A stretch of 64,000 nucleotides of DNA from Gammaproteobacteria bacterium (GTDB taxonomy: Bacteria; Pseudomonadota; Gammaproteobacteria; JACKNK01), in NCBI GenBank assembly GCA_024234895.1, contig JACKNJ010000008.1:81758-145757 (forward strand). The letters are read 5' to 3'. The notes beneath the pieces were generated by a model. That model did not search any database. It was not told the DNA's origin and worked only from the letters and a program-made list of their open reading frames with translations. The position numbers and the translations under genes are program-made. Below are positions 51,230 through 59,649 of this stretch, in pieces (within the stretch, counting starts at the first letter, position 1; each line of letters opens with the position of its first letter).

Positions 51230-52200
51230 ACGACATAGCGATTCCCATGGGTACAGTCACCTTCCACGATCACCAACCCGAGGCGTTGAGCCTGCTCGAC
51301 ACCGTCGTCGAAGGCCTGTCGCGGCAGCCGCGCGCGATCCCGCCGAAATTCTTCTACGACGCGCGCGGTTCGGAGCTGTTCGAGCGCATCTGCGCACAGC
51401 CCGAGTACTACCCGCCGACGGTCGAGTCGCGCCTTCTGACCGACATCGCGGACGAAGTCGCGAGCCTGACCGGCACCGGTCGGGTGCTGATCGAGCCCGG
51501 CGCCGGCAGCGCCACCAAGGTGCGCCTGCTGCTCGACGCGCTGCGCCCGAGCGCGTTCGTGCCGATGGACATCTCCTTCGAATTCCTCAAGCAGTCCGCG
51601 ATCGCGCTGGCAGCCGAATACCCGTGGCTGCCGGTTCACGCGACCTGCATCGACTTCACCCACTCGATGCCGATCCCCGACGAAGCACCGGACGGCCCCC
51701 GGCTCGTCTTCTTCCCCGGCTCGAGCCTCGGCAACTTCACGCCCGAAGAGGCCGCCGACTTCCTGCGCATGAGCCACGACACGCTCGGCCATGGCGGCAT
51801 GCTGCTGATCGGCGTCGACACGAAGAAACCGGCCCACATCCTCAACGCGGCCTACAACGACGCCGCCGGGGTGACCGCCGAGTTCAACCGCAACCTGCTG
51901 CACCGCATGCGCCGCGAACTCGACACCGACATCGATCCGGACGCCTTCGACCACCACGCCTTCTACAACGCCGACCAGGGCCGCATCGAGATGCATCTGG
52001 TCAGCCGCAAGGCGCAGCGGGTGCGTGTCGACGGCCACGGCTTCGAACTCGCCGCCGGGGAATCGCTGCACACCGAGAATTCCTACAAATACGCGCCGCA
52101 GGAATTCATCGCGATGGCCGCGAGCGCCGGCTTCGCACCGGTCCGCCACTGGCTCGCCGACGACGATCTGTTCGGCGTTTACCTGCTCGCCACCGCCTGA
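51226..52200 (+). CDS. egtD: L-histidine N-alpha-methyltransferase EgtD
   Basis: The 324-residue SAM-dependent enzyme trimethylates histidine to hercynine, the first step of ergothioneine synthesis. Family motifs are PPKFFYDARGSELFERICAQ near residue 37, EYYPPTVESRLL near 58, the SAM loop VLIEPGAGSATKVRLLLDAL near 85, RLVFFPGSSLGNFTPEEAAD near 154 and NSYKYAPQEFIAMAASAGFA near 285. It is coupled to egtB in a two-gene operon that faces away from the ATP-grasp/GNAT-peptidase pair. Confidence 0.96.
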   Translation: MNDIAIPMGTVTFHDHQPEALSLLDTVVEGLSRQPRAIPPKFFYDARGSELFERICAQPEYYPPTVESRLLTDIADEVASLTGTGRVLIEPGAGSATKVRLLLDALRPSAFVPMDISFEFLKQSAIALAAEYPWLPVHATCIDFTHSMPIPDEAPDGPRLVFFPGSSLGNFTPEEAADFLRMSHDTLGHGGMLLIGVDTKKPAHILNAAYNDAAGVTAEFNRNLLHRMRRELDTDIDPDAFDHHAFYNADQGRIEMHLVSRKAQRVRVDGHGFELAAGESLHTENSYKYAPQEFIAMAASAGFAPVRHWLADDDLFGVYLLATA

Positions 52201-52327
52201 ACCGGACAGCTCCTCAAAGGCTTTCGAGTCCTTCCCGGCATCACGTCGCGGCGACGATCGTTATGACTTTCCACGGATTGGTATAGATTTGGCGCGAATC
52301 CCAGCGCCCTGCACGCCAACCGTCATC

Positions 52328-53017
52328 ATGAACCACACCAGCGCGGCCCCCCCGCCATCCGACGACATTCCGCCGCGCCGCGAGGGCTGCCCGGGCTGCA
52401 CTGATCGCTGCCTGTGCTTCGACGAGCTGGTGGCGCTGCGCAAGCGGGTCAACGAGCTCGCGGGTATCACCATCACCGATGAACTGACCGGTTTGTACAA
52501 CTACCGGCACCTCCAGCAGATCCTCCGCACGGAAATGGAGCGAACCGAGCGCACCGGCTCGCCGACCGCGCTGATCATGGCGGACCTGGATCACTTCAAG
52601 CAGGTCAACGACACCTTCGGCCACGAAAATGGCAACCTGGTGCTGGTCGAGACGGCAAACCGGATCCGGAGCGCCATCCGCAAGATCGACATGCCCTGCC
52701 GCTTCGGCGGCGAAGAGATCGTCGTGATCCTGCCGAACACCCATATCGAACAGGGTTCGATGGTGGCAGAACGTATCCGCGAGCTGCTGGCCGCGACCCC
52801 GGTGGAGACACCCGCCGGCCCCGTTTACGTCACGGCTTCCTTTGGCGTCGATGTCTATCTGCACAACGACTCGCTGTCGCTCGACGAATTCATCGCCCGT
52901 GCCGACCAGCAAATGTACGAAGCCAAGCGGACCGGTCGGAACCGGGTGGTCCCGCGTGCGCTGGCCCCGGACACCTCGGTATCGGCGGAAGAGCGCGACG
53001 AACTGCTCAGGCGCTGA
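52328..53017 (+). CDS. Diguanylate cyclase with N-terminal cysteine cluster
   Basis: The 229-residue cytoplasmic protein is a minimal GGDEF enzyme that would make cyclic-di-GMP. A short N-terminal region has four closely spaced cysteines (EGCPGCTDRCLCFDEL, residues about 19-33), possibly a metal or redox site. After a helix comes the catalytic domain: ITDELTGLYNYRHLQ near 57, ALIMADLDHFKQVNDTFGHE near 86, and FGGEEIVVILPNT near 131, a GGEE variant of the active site. RKID five residues before it is a canonical inhibitory RxxD I-site. ATG 52328 is the only sensible start. It is unrelated to the neighbouring egt and argS genes. Confidence 0.93.
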   Translation: MNHTSAAPPPSDDIPPRREGCPGCTDRCLCFDELVALRKRVNELAGITITDELTGLYNYRHLQQILRTEMERTERTGSPTALIMADLDHFKQVNDTFGHENGNLVLVETANRIRSAIRKIDMPCRFGGEEIVVILPNTHIEQGSMVAERIRELLAATPVETPAGPVYVTASFGVDVYLHNDSLSLDEFIARADQQMYEAKRTGRNRVVPRALAPDTSVSAEERDELLRR

Positions 53018-53124
53018 CGCACGGCCCCACGACCGGGGCACGGCAAAGCCAATCCTTGCGGCACGCAAACCGCGTTAGAATCGCGCCCCATTTCCTTTCG
53101 TAAACCGCGCGCGAGACACCCCCA

Positions 53125-54897
53125 GTGAAACCGTTGATCGAAGACCTGCTCCGCCAGGCCCTTCACACCCTGCAAGCCGCCGGCGACGTGCCGGCCGATG
53201 TCGCCACGCAGTTCGCCGGCGACATCAAGATCGACAACACCAAGAACCCGGAGCACGGCGACTTCGCGAGCAACCTCGCGCTGATCCTCGCCAAGCCGGC
53301 GCGCAGCAACCCGCGCGCGCTGGCCGCGAAGCTGGTCGCGGCGCTGCCCGCGAACCCGAACGTGACCCGCGTCGAGATCGCCGGCCCCGGCTTCATCAAC
53401 TTCTTCGTGTCCGCCGACGCGGTCGCCGCCGTGGTCGAGCGCATCCGCGCCGACGGCGACGCCTTCGGTCGCAGCCAGGCCGGTGCCGGCCAGCGCGTGC
53501 AGGTCGAATTCGTCTCCGCCAACCCGACCGGCCCGCTGCACGTCGGTCACGGTCGCGGCGCGGCTTACGGCGCGACCGTCGCCGATCTGCTCGAAGCGGT
53601 CGGTTTCGACGTGCACCGCGAGTACTACGTCAACGACGCCGGCCGGCAGATGAACATCCTCGCCGCCAGCGTCTGGCTGCGTTACCTGGAGCTGTGCGGC
53701 GAGGCATACGACTTCCCGTCCAACGGCTACAAGGGCGACTACGTGCAGGACATCGCCGCGACGTTGCATCGCGAACACGGCGACTCCTATCACTTCCCGA
53801 TCGCCCAGGTGTTCGCCGGCATCCCCGCCGACGCCCCCGCCGGCGGCGACAAGGAAGAGCACATCGACGCGCTCATCGAACGCGCCCAGACCCTGCTCGG
53901 CGACAACCGCTACCGCTTCGTGTTCGAGCTCGGCCTGAACGTCATCCTCGACGACATCCGCGACGACCTGGCGCGCTTCGGCGTCACCTACCAGGAGTGG
54001 TACTCGGAGCGTTCGCTGGCCGACAAGGGCGCGGTCATGCACGCCCTCGACAAGCTCAAGGCCTCCGGCCACGTCTACGAGAAGGAAGGCGCGCTGTGGT
54101 TCCGCTCCACCGAATTCGGTGACGAGAAGGACCGCGTGGTGGTGCGCGACAACGGCCAGACCACCTACTTCGCCTCCGACATCGCCTACCACCTCGAAAA
54201 ATTCGAACGCGGCTTCGAGCGCGTCATCGACGTCTGGGGCGCCGACCACCACGGCTACGTGCCGCGCGTGAAAGCCGCGCTGACCGCGATGGGCCAGGAC
54301 GCCGGCAAGCTCGACGTGCTGCTGGTGCAGTTCGCGATCCTCTACAAGGGCGGCGAACGCATGCAGATGTCGACCCGCTCCGGCGAGTTCGTGACCCTGC
54401 GCGAGCTGCGCAAGGAAGTCGGCTCCGACGCGGCGCGCTTCTTCTACGTGCTGCGCAAGTGCGAACAGCACCTCGACTTCGACCTTGATCTCGCCAAGTC
54501 GCAGTCCTCCGACAACCCGGTCTACTACATCCAGTACGCCCACGCCCGCGTGCACAGCGTGCTGCGCCAGCTCGGCGAAAAGGGTCTGGAACGCGATCCG
54601 GCGCGGGGCAGCGCCAACATCGGCCTGCTCACCGAAGATCACGAAAACGCGCTGATCGGCCGCCTCGCCCGCTACCCGGAAGTGCTGGAAGCCGCCGCGC
54701 TCAACCACGAGCCGCACCAGCTCGCGCACTATCTGCGCGACCTCGCCAACGACTTCCACACCTACTACAACGCGCATCAGTTCCTGGTCGACGACGCCGC
54801 CCTGCGCGACGCCCGCCTGAACCTGATCGAGGCCACCGCGCAGGTGCTGCGCAACGGCCTGAAGCTGCTCGGCGTGTCCGCGCCGGAAGCGATGTAG
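53125..54897 (+). CDS. argS: Arginyl-tRNA synthetase
   Basis: The 590-residue class I synthetase starts with GTG. The N-terminal additional domain (residues about 1-115, NPEHGDFASNLALILAKPAR) precedes the HIGH-type signature SANPTGPLHVGHGRGAAYGA near 131. GADHHGYVPRVKAAL near 372 and the KMSKS-region equivalent MQMSTRSGEFVTLREL near 413 follow, then the anticodon-binding DALR domain (QYAHARVHSVLRQLGEKGLE; LANDFHTYYNAHQFLVDDAA). It is followed 14 bases later by a SPOR protein gene, the usual argS arrangement in gammaproteobacteria. A TAGAAT box lies at 53086-53091 without a clear -35. Confidence 0.97.
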   Translation: MKPLIEDLLRQALHTLQAAGDVPADVATQFAGDIKIDNTKNPEHGDFASNLALILAKPARSNPRALAAKLVAALPANPNVTRVEIAGPGFINFFVSADAVAAVVERIRADGDAFGRSQAGAGQRVQVEFVSANPTGPLHVGHGRGAAYGATVADLLEAVGFDVHREYYVNDAGRQMNILAASVWLRYLELCGEAYDFPSNGYKGDYVQDIAATLHREHGDSYHFPIAQVFAGIPADAPAGGDKEEHIDALIERAQTLLGDNRYRFVFELGLNVILDDIRDDLARFGVTYQEWYSERSLADKGAVMHALDKLKASGHVYEKEGALWFRSTEFGDEKDRVVVRDNGQTTYFASDIAYHLEKFERGFERVIDVWGADHHGYVPRVKAALTAMGQDAGKLDVLLVQFAILYKGGERMQMSTRSGEFVTLRELRKEVGSDAARFFYVLRKCEQHLDFDLDLAKSQSSDNPVYYIQYAHARVHSVLRQLGEKGLERDPARGSANIGLLTEDHENALIGRLARYPEVLEAAALNHEPHQLAHYLRDLANDFHTYYNAHQFLVDDAALRDARLNLIEATAQVLRNGLKLLGVSAPEAM

Positions 54898-54911
54898 GGG
54901 CAAGGTCGCCG

Positions 54912-55676
54912 ATGAAGGCCGACTTCAAGGACAGTCACCCGAAGCCGCCCGGCGGACGCCACGGCAGCCAGCGGGAACTGAAGCGACCGAACAGCAAGCG
55001 CGGCGCGACCGCGCACAAGGCTGGCCACGCCGGCTGGCCATGGTTGCTGGCCGGCATCCTGATCGGCCTGTTCGTTGCCTTCGTCTGGTACCTGAACCAG
55101 CACGCGCCGCTGCTGCCACCGGCACCGCCGCCCGCCCAGGCGCCGGCCCCGGCCAGCGAAACCAGGGCGACGGTCCCGGCCCGGCCCATTGCCACCGAAG
55201 CCCCCAAGGCCAGCACCATCGTCCCGCGCGCGGAACCGAGCCAGCCGGCGCCGGCCAGGCCGGCGGAAACGGTAGCCAAACCGGCGGAAGCGGCGGCGAA
55301 GGTCGAGGCTGCGAAGTCGGTCGCCGAGGAACCGCAGACCCCGGACTGGAGCTTCTATCAATTGCTGGAGGAGCAGACGGTCGAGGTCCCGGTCGACAAC
55401 ATCCGTGCGCCGCGCGCCGCGAAAGCGCCCGATCCGAAACAGCGCATGCTCCTGCAGGTCGGCTCGTTCCGGAACCTGGCCGACGCCGACCGCATGAAGG
55501 CGCAACTCGCCTTGATGGGGTTCGAGGCGGACATCGTGGTCACCGAATCCGATCAGCATGGCACCTGGCACCGGGTGCGGCTCGGCCCCTACGACGATGC
55601 GCGCAAGCTCGCCAAGGACCGCGCCCAGCTGTACACCCGGAACATCGAATCGCTACCCATGAAAATCACCCAATAA
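54912..55676 (+). CDS. SPOR-domain cell-division protein (FtsN-like)
   Basis: The 254-residue bitopic membrane protein has a basic cytoplasmic N-terminus, one transmembrane helix (WPWLLAGILIGLFVAFVWYL, residues about 38-57) and a long Pro/Ala-rich periplasmic linker. A C-terminal SPOR domain occupies about residues 175-250 (RMLLQVGSFRNLADADRMKA; WHRVRLGPYDDARKLAKDRA). SPOR domains bind denuded septal glycan, and this layout next to argS is characteristic of FtsN-like proteins that activate septal peptidoglycan synthesis. Sequence identity to FtsN cannot be judged here, so no symbol is given. Confidence 0.9.
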   Translation: MKADFKDSHPKPPGGRHGSQRELKRPNSKRGATAHKAGHAGWPWLLAGILIGLFVAFVWYLNQHAPLLPPAPPPAQAPAPASETRATVPARPIATEAPKASTIVPRAEPSQPAPARPAETVAKPAEAAAKVEAAKSVAEEPQTPDWSFYQLLEEQTVEVPVDNIRAPRAAKAPDPKQRMLLQVGSFRNLADADRMKAQLALMGFEADIVVTESDQHGTWHRVRLGPYDDARKLAKDRAQLYTRNIESLPMKITQ

Positions 55677-55742
55677 GGGCGTCATTCAGTACATCGAACA
55701 CGGTCTAGAATCCGCGTTCACCCACCCAAAGGAGTTCGAACC

Positions 55743-56531
55743 ATGCCATCCCGCGCCCTGCTTCTCTCTGCCGGATTCCTGCTCGCCACGATCGGCATCA
55801 CCGCTCAGGCCGAACTGAAAAAACAGGCCATCGACTATGAGGTCGACGGCGAACCGCATCAGGGTTATCTGGTCTGGGACGACCGCTTCGAGGGCAAGCG
55901 CCCCGGCGTGATGGTGGTGCACGAATGGTGGGGCCTGAACGACTACGCCAAGTACCGCGCCGACGAAGTCGCCAAGCTCGGCTACGTCGCCTTCGCGGTC
56001 GACATGTACGGCACCGGCAAGGTCACCGAAACCGCCGACCAGGCCCGTGAGTGGATGCAGGGCGTCACCGCCGATGTCGAACACTGGCGCCAGGTCGCGG
56101 ACGCCGGCCTCGGCCAGCTCAAGGCCCATGCGATGGTCGACCCCGAGAAGGTCGCCGCGATCGGCTACTGCTTCGGCGGCGGCACCGTCCTGCAGATGGC
56201 CTACGGCGGCCTCGACGTGCGCGGCGTGGTCAGTTTCCACGGCTCGCTGCCCTCGCTGCCGAAGGACGACGAAGGCAAGCTCAAGGCCCACATCAATGTC
56301 GAGCACGGCGGCGCCGACCCGTTCGTCCCCGCCGAACAGGTCGCCCTGTTCAAGTCCCGCCTGGACGAAGTCCACGCCGACTACCAGTTCCACGAATACG
56401 CCGGCGTGAAGCACAGCTTCACCAACCCCGGCGCCGATAAGCGCGGCATGGACGCGCTCAAGTACGACGCCGACGCCGACCGCCAGTCCTGGGAAAACAT
56501 GAAGGCCACGCTGGAACGCCTGTTCCGCTAG
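55743..56531 (+). CDS. Exported dienelactone hydrolase family protein
   Basis: The 262-residue alpha/beta hydrolase has a signal peptide (ALLLSAGFLLATIGITAQA), so it is periplasmic. Motifs are PGVMVVHEWWGLNDYAKYRA near residue 54, the nucleophile elbow AAIGYCFGGGTVLQMAYGG near 139 with Cys as nucleophile, GGADPFVPAEQVAL near 193 and VKHSFTNPGADK near 223. The Cys-Asp-His triad is complete. The physiological substrate is unknown; exported homologues are widespread in proteobacteria without a defined role. It is followed by a strong bidirectional terminator. Confidence 0.93.
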   Translation: MPSRALLLSAGFLLATIGITAQAELKKQAIDYEVDGEPHQGYLVWDDRFEGKRPGVMVVHEWWGLNDYAKYRADEVAKLGYVAFAVDMYGTGKVTETADQAREWMQGVTADVEHWRQVADAGLGQLKAHAMVDPEKVAAIGYCFGGGTVLQMAYGGLDVRGVVSFHGSLPSLPKDDEGKLKAHINVEHGGADPFVPAEQVALFKSRLDEVHADYQFHEYAGVKHSFTNPGADKRGMDALKYDADADRQSWENMKATLERLFR

Positions 56532-56550
56532 ACGCGACGCGTCTCCAAAT

Positions 56551-56583
56551 AAAAAGGCGCCCTGGTTTCAGGGCGCCTTTTTT
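56551..56583. terminator. Bidirectional terminator after the dienelactone hydrolase gene
   Basis: AAAAAGGCGCCCTG (56551-56564) pairs with CAGGGCGCCTTTTTT (56569-56583) around a GTTT loop. Confidence 0.95.
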
Positions 56584-56887
56584 CATCTGGATTGATCATC
56601 CTGGCCGACGTCTCACCCCAAGGCCCCTGCCACCATCAACAAAAACGCGGTCAGTACCCCCTGCTGTTGGGCAGCGATCGCTTTCGAGACCAAATCGAAG
56701 CCGTACTTGGTCGCCCCGTCGGACAGGCATACCGGGGCCGGCCAAAGAAATCAGCGGAGCAAGCGCCAACAAAGGGCACTGACCCCTTTACCGCTTTACC
56801 TCTCGAAAAACCCCAACGGCAGCCAGATATTTTCGCGCCGTCCGCTGTCTAACACCGAGAAGTCATGCACGCGCCGGGTGACCCCGC
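56584..56887. other. Intergenic stretch containing a transposase remnant
   Basis: The only recognisable content is the RAYT-like C-terminal remnant at 56637-56753. A CACTGACCCCTTTACC stretch follows near 56777. The promoter of the antiporter-usp pair should lie near 56830-56880, where no clear -35/-10 pair stands out. Confidence 0.5.
56637..56753 (+). pseudogene. Remnant of a REP-associated tyrosine transposase (RAYT) C-terminus
   Basis: A short frame reads YPLLLGSDRFRDQIEAVLGR then PVGQAYRGRPKK, the typical C-terminal end of IS200-like Y1 transposases associated with REP palindromes (serine-aspartate-arginine-phenylalanine, then LGR and GRPKK). No upstream HUH or catalytic tyrosine region is present, so this is a decayed fragment. 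Recognition is from memory of the family and needs a database search. Confidence 0.6.
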
Positions 56888-58555
56888 ATGTTCGACACCG
56901 TGTTCGCACAGATCGCCATCGTCCTCGGGCTCGCCGCCGTCGGCGGGCTGCTCGCGCAGGCGTTGCGACAGCCATTGATCGTCGCGTTCATCGCGGTCGG
57001 CATCCTGCTCGGCCCGTCGGTCATGGGGATGGTCGAACAGAGCAGCGAGATCGAACTGTTTGCCCGCCTCGGCATCGCCCTGCTGCTGTTCGTGGTCGGA
57101 CTCAAGCTCGACCTGCATATCATCCGCACCGTCGGCCCGGTCGCCCTGGCCTCCGGTCTCGGCCAGGTGTTCTTCACCTCGGTGATCGGTTACCTGATCG
57201 CGCTGCTGCTGGGCATGACCCCGGTAACCGCCCTCTACGTGGCGGTGGCGCTGACCTTCTCCAGCACGATCATCATCGTCAAGCTGCTGTCCGACAAACG
57301 CGAGGTCGATGCCCTGCACGGCCGTATCGCGGTCGGTTTCCTGATCGTGCAGGACATCATCGTGGTCCTGGTGATGATCGGCCTGACCGCCTTCGGCCAG
57401 GGCGATGCCGGCGAGCACCTCGGCTGGGAGGCCCTGCAGGTACTGCTCAAGGGGCTGGCGATGCTGCTCGCGGTCGCGCTGCTGATGCGTTACGTCCTGC
57501 CCCGACTGCTGTTGCGTCTGGCGCACTCGTCCGAACTGCTGATGCTGTTCGCGATCGCCTGGGCGGTGCTGGGCGGGGTGGCCGGCGAGGCCCTGGGCTT
57601 CAGCAAGGAGGTCGGCGCCTTCCTGGCCGGCGTGTCGATCGCTTCGACGCCCTACCGCGAACAGATCGCCGCGCGCCTCGTCAGTCTGCGCGACTTCCTG
57701 CTGCTGTTTTTCTTCATCGAACTGGGCTCGACCCTCGACCTGGGCACCCTGGGCGGGCAGCTCTGGGCCGCGGCGGTGTTCTCGCTGTTCGTGCTGATCG
57801 GCAACCCGCTCATCGTGATGGCGATCATGGGTTACATGGGTTATCGCAAGCGCACCGGCTTCCTCGCCGGCCTCGCCGTGGCCCAGATCAGCGAGTTCTC
57901 GCTGATCCTCGCCGCCCTCGGCCTCAGCCTCGGCCATCTGGATACGGAAACGGTCGGGCTGATCACGCTCGTCGGCCTGGTCACGATCAGTCTGTCGACC
58001 TACATGATCCTGTACTCCCACCCGCTCTACGCCGTGCTCGCGCCGTGGCTGGACGTGTTCGAACGCAAGGTGCCGTATCGCGAACTCGACGATCCACATG
58101 CCGCCGACCGCGGCGCCGACATGGTGGTCATCGGCCTGGGTCGCTACGGAGCGGCGCTCGCCGAGCACCTGCGCGCGCGGGGTCGACACCTGCTCGCGGT
58201 GGACTTCGACCCGACCACCGTGCAGCGCCACGCCCGCGCCGGGATGTCCGTGCACTACGGCGACGCCGAAGACCCCGAGTTCATCGCCTCCCTGCCGCTG
58301 GAGCGGGTCAACTGGGTGGTCAGCACGGTGCGCGACCCGGTCATCAACCGCATGCTCCTGCACGGTCTCGCGGCCAAGGACTATCGTGGCAGGACAGCGA
58401 TCGCGTGCAGTGGCGGCAGTGCCGCGCGCTACCTCCACGAGGCGGGGGTCGACCTGATTCTCGTCCCCTATGAAGACGCCGCGCGGGAGGCCGCCGAACG
58501 CCTCGTCGCGGCCTCACCGACCACCATCACCGAACCATCCGGGAGCCCCGCATGA
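56888..58555 (+). CDS. CPA2-family cation:proton antiporter with TrkA-N domain (YbaL/KefB-like)
   Basis: The 555-residue protein has about twelve N-terminal membrane helices (residues 1-385) of the monovalent cation:proton antiporter-2 family. Motifs include GLAAVGGLLAQALRQPLIVA, LTFSSTIIIVKLLSDKREVD near 129, and GFSKEVGAFLAGVSIASTPY near 236. A cytoplasmic Rossmann TrkA-N/RCK domain starts near 410 (MVVIGLGRYGAALAEHLRAR; SVHYGDAEDPEFIASLPLER). Family members exchange K+ or Na+ for protons and are gated by nucleotides or thiols. The stop overlaps the universal stress protein gene by four bases, so the two are coupled. Together with the Mrp operon, the window encodes two antiporter systems. 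Confidence 0.93.
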   Translation: MFDTVFAQIAIVLGLAAVGGLLAQALRQPLIVAFIAVGILLGPSVMGMVEQSSEIELFARLGIALLLFVVGLKLDLHIIRTVGPVALASGLGQVFFTSVIGYLIALLLGMTPVTALYVAVALTFSSTIIIVKLLSDKREVDALHGRIAVGFLIVQDIIVVLVMIGLTAFGQGDAGEHLGWEALQVLLKGLAMLLAVALLMRYVLPRLLLRLAHSSELLMLFAIAWAVLGGVAGEALGFSKEVGAFLAGVSIASTPYREQIAARLVSLRDFLLLFFFIELGSTLDLGTLGGQLWAAAVFSLFVLIGNPLIVMAIMGYMGYRKRTGFLAGLAVAQISEFSLILAALGLSLGHLDTETVGLITLVGLVTISLSTYMILYSHPLYAVLAPWLDVFERKVPYRELDDPHAADRGADMVVIGLGRYGAALAEHLRARGRHLLAVDFDPTTVQRHARAGMSVHYGDAEDPEFIASLPLERVNWVVSTVRDPVINRMLLHGLAAKDYRGRTAIACSGGSAARYLHEAGVDLILVPYEDAAREAAERLVAASPTTITEPSGSPA

Positions 58556-59523
58556 ATCGCTTCCAGAACATCCTGTTCGTCGTCGAGCCCAATGCGACGC
58601 CCGAGCAGCACATCGACCGCGCCATCTCCCTCGCGCACAACAATCAGGCCCGCCTCACCGTCATCGATGTCGCGCCCCCGCTGCCCGGCGGGCTGACCCT
58701 GCCAGCCGGGGCGCCCGACCCCGCCACGCTGGAGTCGCGCTACATCGCGGAGCGCCGCGCGGCGCTGGAGCAGCAGTTCGCCGCGCGGGCGGGCGGACTC
58801 GAACTGCATGTCGACGTGCGTCTGGGAACCCGCTTTCTGGAAGTGATCCGCGCTGTCCTGCGCGACGGCAACGATCTGGTCATCAAGCCCGCCGAGGATC
58901 CGAACTGGATGAACCGGCTGTTCGGCAGCGATGATCTGCACCTGCTGCGCAAGTGTCCCTGCCCGGTATGGCTGATGAAGCCCGGTGGGACGCCGCGCTA
59001 CCGGCGTATCGTCGCGGCCGTCGACGTCGACCTGGAGGCGGCGCCCGACGCCACCGGCGACGCCCTCAGCCTCGACATCCTGCGCCTGGCGAGCTCGCAG
59101 GCGATCGCCGACGGTGCGGAGCTGCATGTGGTGCATGCGTGGGATACCCCCGAGGCCGGCCTGGTGCGCATCTGGGCGGACGACCCCGAACGCACCACGA
59201 AGAACCTTGTCGACGCCCTGCGCAATCGCCATCAGTCCGGGCTGGACGCCCTGCTCAACCGCTTCCGCGAACTGCCGGGCGGTGCCGCGTTGAGTTATCT
59301 CGAACCCACCACGCACCTGCCCATGGGCAGCGCGCGGACGGCCATCCCCGACCTGATCCGCGCGGTCGACGCCGACCTGGTGGTCATGGGCACGGTGGCA
59401 CGCGGCGGCATCCCCGGTTTCTTCATCGGCAACACCGCCGAGGCCATCGTCGAGCAGTTGGAGTGCGCGGTGCTGGCGATCAAGCCAACCGGCTTCCGCA
59501 CCCCGGTAACGCTGCCGGACTGA
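58552..59523 (+). CDS. Tandem universal stress protein (UspA family)
   Basis: The 323-residue protein contains two Usp domains, like UspE. The first spans residues about 1-150 (NRFQNILFVVEPNATPEQHI; LLRKCPCPVWLMKPGG). The second spans about 155-310 (RYRRIVAAVDVDLEAAPDAT; ADLVVMGTVARGGIPGFFIG, NTAEAIVEQLECAVLAIKP). The second domain keeps a G-2X-G-9X-G(S/N)-type ATP-binding region (GTVARGGIPGFFIGN). It is translationally coupled to the CPA2 antiporter, suggesting it may regulate the transporter. That link is inference. Confidence 0.92.
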   Translation: MNRFQNILFVVEPNATPEQHIDRAISLAHNNQARLTVIDVAPPLPGGLTLPAGAPDPATLESRYIAERRAALEQQFAARAGGLELHVDVRLGTRFLEVIRAVLRDGNDLVIKPAEDPNWMNRLFGSDDLHLLRKCPCPVWLMKPGGTPRYRRIVAAVDVDLEAAPDATGDALSLDILRLASSQAIADGAELHVVHAWDTPEAGLVRIWADDPERTTKNLVDALRNRHQSGLDALLNRFRELPGGAALSYLEPTTHLPMGSARTAIPDLIRAVDADLVVMGTVARGGIPGFFIGNTAEAIVEQLECAVLAIKPTGFRTPVTLPD

Positions 59524-59649
59524 ACCGCCCGACCCAGCCCCCGAGTTCCGCGATGCCGGAACGGCGGTGGCGCCGGGCCTGACTGCGTTCCCCCGGGAAC
59601 ACGCCGCCCGGTGGTCAGGGCCGCGCGCTCTGGTTCTTGCCCGGCGCTC

